Below the pieces are notes generated by a model, which ran no database searches, was not told where the DNA came from, and saw nothing but the letters and a program-made list of their open reading frames with translations. The position numbers were made by a program, and so were the translations under genes. From Clostridiaceae bacterium (GTDB taxonomy: Bacteria > Bacillota > Clostridia > Oscillospirales > Acutalibacteraceae), in the NCBI GenBank assembly GCA_016292705.1, contig JAEDHZ010000069.1, forward strand, positions 1 through 7,444: a stretch of DNA of 7,444 bases. The letters run 5' to 3'. Positions 1-4,990 of this stretch are shown here, piece by piece. Numbering within the stretch: position 1 is the first letter of the stretch; the number at the start of each line of letters is the position of its first letter.

Positions 1-591
1 TGGGGCGATTGGGTTGTTGTTATCGAAGCAACCTGCCTGAGCAAGGGGAAGGCAGAAAAAGTTTGTGAGCGTGAGGGCTGTTCTCTCAAATTTGAAAAAG
101 AGCTGCGTATGCTCAGCCATGTTGAAAGCGAGTGGATAATTGATAAAGATTCCACCTGCACCGAAGAGGGAAGCAGACACACGGAGTGTCTCTATGGCTG
201 CGGACATATCTTTAAGGAAGAATCAATTGCGAAGAAGCCGCATGAGTTTGAGATATCCTCCTGCACCGCAACCTGCATTGATGACGGCGTTTCATACTTC
301 AGCTGCACTGTCTGCGGTCTTGAAAAGAGCGGTGACATCGTAAAGGCTCTCGGTCATGATTGGGGCGAGTGGGTTGTTACCAAAAAGCCGACCTGTTCAA
401 GAACCGGTCTTGAAACTCTCACCTGCGCTCGTTGCGCAAGAACCAAGACAAGAACAGTCGATGCTCTCGGCCATGACAAGGTAGTTGATCCGGCAGTACC
501 TGCAACCTGCACCGAACCCGGTCTTACCGAAGGCAGTCACTGCGGACGCTGCGGAGCTGTTCTCAAGGCTCAGGAAACCGTAACCACTCCG
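1..591 (+). repeat. Tandem Cys-rich protein repeats (about 5 units of 114-123 nt)
   Basis: Units begin at bases 1 (first residues cut off), 118, 241, 355 and 472; the last ends at 591. They share the amino-acid frame H-x-W-G-x-W ... T-C ... G ... C-x-x-C. At DNA level only units 1 and 4 are still close: bases 1-18 and 361-378 match at 17 of 18 positions, 360 nt (three units) apart. The other units have diverged strongly in DNA while keeping Cys, His and Gly positions, which suggests selection on the fold rather than recent slippage. Confidence 0.75.
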
Positions 592-783
592 CACCGTGAT
601 GTTGATTCAAACGGAAAGTGCGACAACTGCGGAAAAGAAATAAACCATGAAATCGACCTCAACTGTGGCTGCCGTTGCCATAATGCAGTCGGACTCATGA
701 AGATCATCTATGCAATCCAGCGTTTCTTCTGGAAGTTGTTCAAAATCAACAAGACCTGCGCCTGCGGAGCAGTTCACTATTGA
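1..783 (+). CDS. Cys-rich tandem-repeat protein, probably surface or secreted (5' end missing, C-terminal 260 aa)
   Basis: The reading frame is open from base 1 and stops at TGA 781-783, so the N-terminus and any signal peptide lie outside the window. The visible 260 residues hold about five units of 38-41 residues starting at (before) 1, 40, 81, 119 and 158. Each follows the scheme H-x-W/F-x-x-W, then T-C-x-x-x-G-x-x-x-x-x-C-x-x-C, then a link ending in G-H or P-H. The paired Cys residues suggest zinc-ribbon or disulfide-stabilised modules. A short DxDxNGKCDNCG segment follows (200-211), loosely like a metal-binding loop. The tail (222-260) is CGCRCH, an aromatic/basic helix (MKIIYAIQRFFWKLFK), then CACGAVHY. 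From general knowledge, such repeats occur in large extracellular proteins of gut Clostridia; I cannot name a defined function. The terminator at 803-830 ends its transcript. Coding status is very likely; location outside the cell is inference. Confidence 0.85.
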   Translation, partial: WGDWVVVIEATCLSKGKAEKVCEREGCSLKFEKELRMLSHVESEWIIDKDSTCTEEGSRHTECLYGCGHIFKEESIAKKPHEFEISSCTATCIDDGVSYFSCTVCGLEKSGDIVKALGHDWGEWVVTKKPTCSRTGLETLTCARCARTKTRTVDALGHDKVVDPAVPATCTEPGLTEGSHCGRCGAVLKAQETVTTPHRDVDSNGKCDNCGKEINHEIDLNCGCRCHNAVGLMKIIYAIQRFFWKLFKINKTCACGAVHY

Positions 784-802
784 TTCTGACCGAAATAGTT
801 TT

Positions 803-830
803 GGGGCATCCGAAAGGATGCCCCTGTTTT
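803..830 (+). terminator. Rho-independent terminator after the repeat protein
   Basis: A perfect 9-bp stem GGGGCATCC (803-811) / GGATGCCCC (816-824) closes on a GAAA tetraloop and is followed by TGTTTT. It lies 20 nt after the stop codon at 781-783. There is no T-run on the opposite strand side, so it works in the + direction only. Confidence 0.93.
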
Positions 831-842
831 ATGCGCCAAGGC

Positions 843-871
843 TTGCCATAAGCTTTTGGGGAGTGTATAAT
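843..871 (+). promoter_or_regulatory. Sigma-A type promoter of the sigma-factor operon
   Basis: TTGCCA (843-848, 5 of 6 consensus) and TATAAT (866-871, 6 of 6) are separated by exactly 17 bp. Transcription would start near 878, giving a leader of about 80 nt. It lies just downstream of the preceding terminator, so the sigma operon appears to have its own housekeeping promoter. I see no obvious second promoter of ECF type, although autoregulation cannot be excluded. Confidence 0.8.
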
Positions 872-941
872 CAAGAAAAAACGGATTTTTTTCAGAATTT
901 ATGTCCGATTCATTCGGCTTTCATCGTATATAATTATTGAG

Positions 942-947
942 AGGAGG
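942..947 (+). promoter_or_regulatory. Ribosome binding site deciding a GTG start
   Basis: AGGAGG at 942-947 is a full Shine-Dalgarno match placed 9 nt before GTG 957-959. No ATG in this frame has comparable spacing, so GTG is taken as the sigma-factor start. Confidence 0.88.
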
Positions 948-956
948 AGAAGCCCG

Positions 957-1526
957 GTGACTGACGAAGTCTTGCTTTCCGAAATTGAAAAGAATCCGTC
1001 AAGGGGCTTTGACCTCCTTTTGACTGAGTATTCAGCCTTTGTTTTCCGTGTTTGCCGTGCCGTGCTCGGCTCTGTCGGAACAAAGGAAGATGCGCAGGAA
1101 TGTGCCTCCGATGTTTTTGTTGCTTTCTACAGAAATCTTGAAAGTATCGATTTGAACAAAGGCAGCATAAAGGGCTATCTTGCCTTTGGCGCAAAGAACG
1201 CTGCCATTGACCGCTACCGCAGGCTTACCAGGGAAAAGGGGTTCACCGTTTCGCTTGAAAATGCCGGGGATATTTTCGGCAGTGTGACAGCTTTTGAAAG
1301 CAGCGAAAAAAAGGAGCGCAGCCGTCTTGTTGCCGAGGCAATCCGTTCGCTCGGTGAGCCGGACAGAACAATCATTCTTCGCAAGTACTTTTTCGGCGAA
1401 ACCGCAAAGCAGATAGGCGAGAGGGTTTCGCTTTCAGCCGAAGCAGTCCAAAAGCGTTCGCAAAGGGCACTCGAAAAGCTCAGAGCGGTGCTTGAAAAAA
1501 ACAAGGGAGGTGTTTTGCTTGACTGA
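957..1526 (+). CDS. RNA polymerase sigma factor, sigma-70 family, ECF type
   Basis: This 189-residue protein has the size and two-domain plan of extracytoplasmic-function sigma factors: region 2 at about 18-89 and region 4 at about 124-180, joined by a short linker. Region 2 has the recognisable T-K-E-D-A-Q-E-C-x-x-D-V-F-V-A-F core-polymerase contact segment (42-57) and the basic N-A-A-I-D-R-Y-R-R end (81-89) that helps melt and bind the -10. Region 4 has L-R-K-Y-F-F-G-E-T-A-K-Q-I-G-E-R (141-156) and S-A-E-A-V-Q-K-R-S-Q-R-A-L (160-172), the helix-turn-helix for -35 recognition. The start is GTG with AGGAGG 9 nt upstream. The 3' end overlaps the next gene by 8 nt, the usual sigma/anti-sigma arrangement. 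Target promoters are not visible. The family call is firm; the ECF subgroup is not assigned. Confidence 0.93.
   Translation: MTDEVLLSEIEKNPSRGFDLLLTEYSAFVFRVCRAVLGSVGTKEDAQECASDVFVAFYRNLESIDLNKGSIKGYLAFGAKNAAIDRYRRLTREKGFTVSLENAGDIFGSVTAFESSEKKERSRLVAEAIRSLGEPDRTIILRKYFFGETAKQIGERVSLSAEAVQKRSQRALEKLRAVLEKNKGGVLLD
1504..1510 (+). promoter_or_regulatory. Ribosome binding site deciding a TTG start inside the sigma gene
   Basis: AGGGAGG (1504-1510) lies within the last codons of the sigma gene and 8 nt before TTG 1519-1521. An in-frame GTG at 1510 overlaps the site itself and a TTG at 1492 lies upstream of it, so TTG 1519 is the best supported start of the membrane protein. Confidence 0.75.
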
Positions 1527-2262
1527 TTTCAGCGATGTTTTTTCTTCCCTTTCGCCGGAAGACCTCGGTCTTCTGCTTGAAAAGGAGGAAGTATCAATTG
1601 AAAAAGAGGACAGCGGAAGAATTGCCGCCCTTGCCTTTGAAAAGGCAGGAATAAAGCGTGAACGGAAAAGGACTGCCGTCTTCCTGCGTGTTCTTGCGGC
1701 AGCGGCGTGTTTGTGCCTTGTTTCCTGCGCAGCGGTTTTCGGAGTCAGGTATTTTTCAAAGCCGCAAACAGAACCTGTAAGCACAACGCTTGCCGCCTCT
1801 CCCGGTGAGAAAGCACTGATGCTTGCAATTTCAAACGGTGACGAAGGATTGATTGAAAAGCTGCTCAAAAGCGGCGTTCTTGTCAGCCGTGATATCCTCG
1901 ATTATGCAGTTGATTGCACCTCGTTTCTGTCATACAATGTGATAAGCGAGCTTGCTCAGGCGGTTGAGGAGGTCTTCGGTTCAACGGGACTTGATCCGCT
2001 TTTGGAAAGTACCCTTGTCGGAAATTCAAAAAAGGCGCTTGAGGAGCTAAGGAAGCGAAACGGAATTCTGATGACTCCGAGTGAAAAGCTTGCGTTCTTC
2101 TTTTCTGCGGCTTTTTGCAGCAGTGATGTTGTTGAAGCATTCAAGGAAAAGGGCGCAGATATCTCCGCAACCGATGCGGCCGGCAACAACATTCTTCAGA
2201 TTGCCGAAAAATACGGTAACAGTGAAAATGTCAGGTATGCCCATGAACAGGGAATAAATTGA
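1519..2262 (+). CDS. Single-pass membrane protein with ankyrin-like outer domain, putative anti-sigma factor
   Basis: The protein has 247 residues when started at TTG 1519. Residues 1-51 are a charged cytoplasmic segment (SPEDLGLLLEKEE, then R-I-A-A-L-A-F-E-K-A-G-I-K-R-E-R-K-R). One transmembrane helix follows at about 53-76, with basic residues on its inner side, so the C-terminal 170 residues should face outward. That part is ankyrin-like. Residues 97-119 (A-L-M-L-A-I-S-N-G-D-E-G-L-I-E-K-L-L-K-S-G) and 212-247 (G-A-D-I-S-A-T-D-A-A-G-N-N-I-L-Q-I-A-E-K-Y-G-N) match the ankyrin helix-turn-helix-loop pattern well; 161-181 is a weaker match. No zinc anti-sigma H-x3-C-x2-C motif is present. The 8-nt overlap with the sigma gene and the topology support an anti-sigma role by inference. 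Topology is confident, ankyrin fold fairly so, and anti-sigma function unproven. Confidence 0.8.
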   Translation: MTDFSDVFSSLSPEDLGLLLEKEEVSIEKEDSGRIAALAFEKAGIKRERKRTAVFLRVLAAAACLCLVSCAAVFGVRYFSKPQTEPVSTTLAASPGEKALMLAISNGDEGLIEKLLKSGVLVSRDILDYAVDCTSFLSYNVISELAQAVEEVFGSTGLDPLLESTLVGNSKKALEELRKRNGILMTPSEKLAFFFSAAFCSSDVVEAFKEKGADISATDAAGNNILQIAEKYGNSENVRYAHEQGIN

Positions 2263-2279
2263 AGAAGGTGGTTTTCATT

Positions 2280-2411
2280 ATGACAACCGGACTTGCAATT
2301 GTCTTTTTTGGCTGGGCAGAAGTATTTTATGAAGTTCTTTTGCTGATTTTCGGAAAAAGTCCGGCAGACAGATTTATGGACAGTGTTATGAACACATTCG
2401 GTGCTATTTAA
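2280..2411 (+). CDS. 43-residue hydrophobic microprotein in the sigma operon
   Basis: ATG 2280 to TAA 2409-2411 encodes 43 residues. AAGGTGG at 2265-2271 sits 8 nt before the ATG, a good ribosome site, and the gene starts only 17 nt after the membrane-protein stop. Residues 3-24 are hydrophobic and aromatic (T-G-L-A-I-V-F-F-G-W-A ... V-L-L-L-I-F) but carry two Glu, at 14 and 18. This would make either a single membrane helix with buried acidic residues or an amphipathic surface helix. The C-terminal half (K-S-P-A-D-R-F-M-D-S-V-M-N-T-F-G-A-I) is more polar. There is no Cys and no recognised cleavage site. I do not recognise the family. Being inside a promoter-to-terminator unit argues that it is real; possible roles are a peptide signal, a regulator of its membrane neighbour, or a small membrane subunit. 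Confidence 0.68.
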   Translation: MTTGLAIVFFGWAEVFYEVLLLIFGKSPADRFMDSVMNTFGAI

Positions 2412-2463
2412 GACAAGCTTTACAATTAAAATACAGAATCGATAATCAAGAAAGGTGACAATC

Positions 2464-3105
2464 ATGAAAAGAAAAACAGTTTTAATCACAGCAATTTTTC
2501 TCGTTTTGAGCATTGCTTGCGCTTTTGCGGTTTCCGCCGTTGACACTGCCGCAACGCCCACGGTTGAGCTTGTTAAGGATAGGCTTTACTATGCCTATTT
2601 CAACTCAAAAACTTCAAAGGGTGCAATTTCATTCTGCCTTGACAACAAGTTCACCGGGTTCGGAAAAACAGCCGATGACATTGTTCTTTGCACAAAGAAT
2701 CCGGACGGAACCTACGCCGCACTTTATACCATTGACAAGAGTGCAGTTGATGTCTGGTTTTCCGGAACGACCGATTTGAAGCTTCAGACGAGTGAGAACA
2801 TTTCATCGCTCCTTGGCGGACTTTCCGGTCTCGGAATCACAGCTGACATGGAAAAGACCAATGTTGCGCTGAATCTTATGGGGCAGAGCATTGAAAAGGA
2901 AAAGGAATATTTCATCTATATCCCTGCTTATTACTTCCTTGACGCAAACGGCAACGGCAATTCCGGCGGATACATTCCCGTTGAAAAGGAAAAAATCAAT
3001 TCATACACCGGAGATTTGCTTTCCGATTTGCAGAACGCCGCAGATGATGTGTATGACCTTGCAATCCGCGGATATGAGACAATTGCGGGGCTTATCGGAA
3101 GATGA
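2464..3105 (+). CDS. Secreted protein of unknown family, last gene of the sigma operon
   Basis: The protein is 213 residues from ATG 2464, chosen because AGAAAGG (2449-2455) lies 8 nt upstream; a GTG at 2455 overlaps that site. Residues 1-25 form a clear Sec signal peptide (M-K-R-K, a hydrophobic core, then A-F-A-V-S-A), with likely cleavage after Ala25 or Ala22. There is no lipobox, LPxTG motif or second membrane helix, so release or non-covalent wall attachment is expected. The mature part is probably beta-rich up to about residue 110. It has two Cys (58 and 76) that could form a disulfide. A loop D-A-N-G-N-G-N-S-G-G (160-169) loosely resembles a calcium loop but lacks the full EF-hand spacing. 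A predicted amphipathic helix ends the protein (184-213). I do not recognise the family. Its place after the sigma/membrane pair suggests a target or ligand of that system. Confidence 0.85.
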   Translation: MKRKTVLITAIFLVLSIACAFAVSAVDTAATPTVELVKDRLYYAYFNSKTSKGAISFCLDNKFTGFGKTADDIVLCTKNPDGTYAALYTIDKSAVDVWFSGTTDLKLQTSENISSLLGGLSGLGITADMEKTNVALNLMGQSIEKEKEYFIYIPAYYFLDANGNGNSGGYIPVEKEKINSYTGDLLSDLQNAADDVYDLAIRGYETIAGLIGR

Positions 3106-3122
3106 GTTAATGTTTGAAGCTG

Positions 3123-3154
3123 AACGGGTGCCGTTATCGGTGCCCGTTGTTTTT
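3123..3154 (+). terminator. Rho-independent terminator of the sigma operon
   Basis: An 11-bp stem AACGGGTGCCG (3123-3133) / CGGTGCCCGTT (3138-3148) contains two central G-U pairs and a TTAT loop, and is followed by GTTTTT (3149-3154). It begins 18 nt after the stop of the secreted protein and closes the unit opened by the promoter at 843-871. Confidence 0.9.
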
Positions 3155-3238
3155 ATGAGCAAACTGACCTGCTTTCAGACGAAAATGGCAAACGCTCCTG
3201 AATTGCAGAAAAAACAAGAGGAAATTAACCCTAACCCC

Positions 3239-3267
3239 TTGCTATTTTCAATGAAATTTGCGATAAT
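3239..3267 (+). promoter_or_regulatory. Extended -10 promoter for gltX-glnS
   Basis: GATAAT (3262-3267, 5 of 6 consensus) is preceded by TG at 3259-3260 with one base between, the extended -10 arrangement. A partial -35 TTGCTA (3239-3244) lies 17 bp upstream. Transcription would start near 3274, leaving a leader of about 32 nt. That is too short for a T-box, and no T-box GGTGG-type core is seen between 3155 and 3305. Confidence 0.7.
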
Positions 3268-3288
3268 GTACTGTATGATTAAAGATGT

Positions 3289-3297
3289 AAAAGGGGG
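3289..3297 (+). promoter_or_regulatory. Ribosome binding site deciding the TTG start of gltX
   Basis: AAAAGGGGG at 3289-3297 stands 8 nt before TTG 3306-3308. No ATG or GTG in the gltX frame is better placed before the conserved catalytic core, so TTG is taken as the start. Confidence 0.75.
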
Positions 3298-3305
3298 ATT
3301 ATCCT

Positions 3306-4967
3306 TTGGACGAGAATAAGGCTCTTGCCGAGCTCCTTTTTCCGGATGTTACTCAGACGCCCGAAGACCTTGAAAAGCTTTTTCCTTTGCGCAATCTTCC
3401 TGAGGGAGCCCGTGTAACAAGGTTCGCTCCGAGTCCTACGGGCTTTCTTCATATCGGCGGACTCTTTGCCGCTCTCATATCAAAACTCAATGCACAAATG
3501 ACAAACGGCGTTTTCATGCTGAGAATTGAGGACACAGACAAGAAGCGTGAAATTGAGGACGGTGTTTCGGAAATCATCAAAGGGCTTGAGGCTTTCGGAG
3601 TAACTCCTGATGAGGGCGTCATGGGATTCAACAGGGAAGAGGGCGATTACGGTCCCTATACCCAGAGCAAGCGTGCCGGTATTTACCATATTGTTGCAAA
3701 ATCGCTTGTTGAAAAAGGACTTGCATATCCCTGCTTCTGCTCGGAGGACGAGCTTTCTGCCCTGAGGGAACAGCAGGAAAAAGAGGGTACGCTCATCAAA
3801 GGTTATTTCGGCAAATGGGCAAAATGCCGCAATCTCACCTTTGAACAGCAGAAAAAGCTGATTGAAGGGGGAACACCTTATACTCTCAGACTCCGCTCCC
3901 CCGGAAGTGAGGACAAGCGCATCACCTTTGTTGACCTCATCAAGGGCAAAATCGAAATGCCTGAGAATATTCAGGATATCGTTCTATTAAAGACCGACTC
4001 AATACCGACCTACCACTTTGCCCACGCTGTTGACGACCATTTCATGAGGACAACTCATGTGACAAGGGGCGATGAATGGATTTCCTCCGTTCCGACCCAT
4101 ATCCAGCTTTTCTCCGTCTGCGGATTCAGGGCGCCCAAGTATGCGCACATCTCGCCCATTATGAAAGAGGAAAACGGCTCAAAGAGGAAGCTTTCAAAAC
4201 GCAAAGATCCCGAAGCGGCGGTAACCTATTACGCCGAGGAGGGCTTCCCGAAGGAGAGCGTCCTTGAATATCTTCTTACGCTTGCGAACTCAAACTTTGA
4301 GGATTGGCGCAAAGCGAACCCGGACGCTGACTGCTCCGAGTTCCCTTTCAATCTTAAAAAGATGAGTGTTTCCGGTGCGCTGTTTGACCTGACAAAGCTT
4401 ACGGATGTCAGCAAGAATGTCATTTCAAAAATGAGTGCCGAAAAGGTTCTTGCATATTCCCTTGATTGGGCAAAAAACTATGACGAAAAGCTTTATTCCC
4501 TGCTTTCAAGGGATGAGGAATATTCAAAAGCAATCTTCTCCATTGACAGAGGAACCGCAAAGCCCAGAAAGGACATTGCAAAGTTCAGCGAGATAGGAGC
4601 TTATGTTTCCTATTTCTTTGACGAGGAGTTTTCCGGCGACCTTTCCGAGCTTCCTCAGAATCTTTCAAAGGAAACGGCCGCAAAGGTTCTTGAAGCTTAT
4701 GCCGCTTCCTACGAACAGGCAAAGGACAACAGCGAGTGGTTTGAGCACATGAAAGCCCTTTGTGAACCGCTCGGATTCACTCCGAATGTCAAAGAGTATA
4801 AAAAGAATCCCGAACAGTATCTCGGCCATGTGGGCGATGTTTCGTCCGTTGTCCGTGTTGCTGTTACGGGAAGAAGAAATACACCCGACCTTTTCTCAAT
4901 AATGACCGTTCTCGGAAAGGAAAGGGTTCTCAACAGACTTAACGCTGCGCTCAGGGCTCTTTCCTGA
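3306..4967 (+). CDS. gltX: Glutamyl-tRNA synthetase
   Basis: This class I aminoacyl-tRNA synthetase joins glutamate to tRNA-Glu using ATP, in the cytoplasm. The HIGH-type signature is in RFAPSPTGFLHIGG (39-52) and the KMSKS loop is KLSKR (295-299). Between them are L-R-I-E-D-T-D-K in the Rossmann fold, T-Q-S-K-R, and the T-Y-H-F-A-H-A-V-D-D-H segment typical of GluRS. The helical anticodon-binding region fills the C-terminal part. At 553 residues it is longer than the classical 470-490: about 36 extra residues precede the catalytic core, and the C-terminal half is longer, as in the form I associate with Clostridia. A C-x-C (143, 145) and Cys174 resemble the zinc site of E. coli GluRS, but the usual His two residues after the third Cys is Asn176. 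glnS follows after 23 nt, which suggests a GluRS specific for tRNA-Glu. Identification is very secure; specificity is inference. Confidence 0.97.
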   Translation: MDENKALAELLFPDVTQTPEDLEKLFPLRNLPEGARVTRFAPSPTGFLHIGGLFAALISKLNAQMTNGVFMLRIEDTDKKREIEDGVSEIIKGLEAFGVTPDEGVMGFNREEGDYGPYTQSKRAGIYHIVAKSLVEKGLAYPCFCSEDELSALREQQEKEGTLIKGYFGKWAKCRNLTFEQQKKLIEGGTPYTLRLRSPGSEDKRITFVDLIKGKIEMPENIQDIVLLKTDSIPTYHFAHAVDDHFMRTTHVTRGDEWISSVPTHIQLFSVCGFRAPKYAHISPIMKEENGSKRKLSKRKDPEAAVTYYAEEGFPKESVLEYLLTLANSNFEDWRKANPDADCSEFPFNLKKMSVSGALFDLTKLTDVSKNVISKMSAEKVLAYSLDWAKNYDEKLYSLLSRDEEYSKAIFSIDRGTAKPRKDIAKFSEIGAYVSYFFDEEFSGDLSELPQNLSKETAAKVLEAYAASYEQAKDNSEWFEHMKALCEPLGFTPNVKEYKKNPEQYLGHVGDVSSVVRVAVTGRRNTPDLFSIMTVLGKERVLNRLNAALRALS

Positions 4968-4990
4968 CCGTGCACGAAAGGAAATAAACA

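Noticed and set aside
929..934. TATAAT immediately before the sigma gene as a second promoter
   Set aside because: No -35 at suitable distance, and transcription would start inside the AGGAGG ribosome site.
1717..1728. Lipobox-like L-V-S-C (residues 67-70) in the membrane helix of the putative anti-sigma factor
   Set aside because: It lies after a charged segment of about 50 residues, too far from the N-terminus for a lipoprotein signal peptide.
2419..2446. TTTACA-16-GATAAT as a separate promoter for the secreted protein
   Set aside because: Start of transcription would fall at about 2453, inside the ribosome site, leaving a leader of about 10 nt. Possible but not supported enough to list.
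3226..3238. Tandem TAACCC repeat, telomere-like
   Set aside because: Only two copies, next to a -35 element; chance or promoter context is the simpler reading.
3155..3305. T-box leader before gltX
   Set aside because: No T-box core sequence or specifier stem is seen, and the leader after the likely start site is only about 32 nt.
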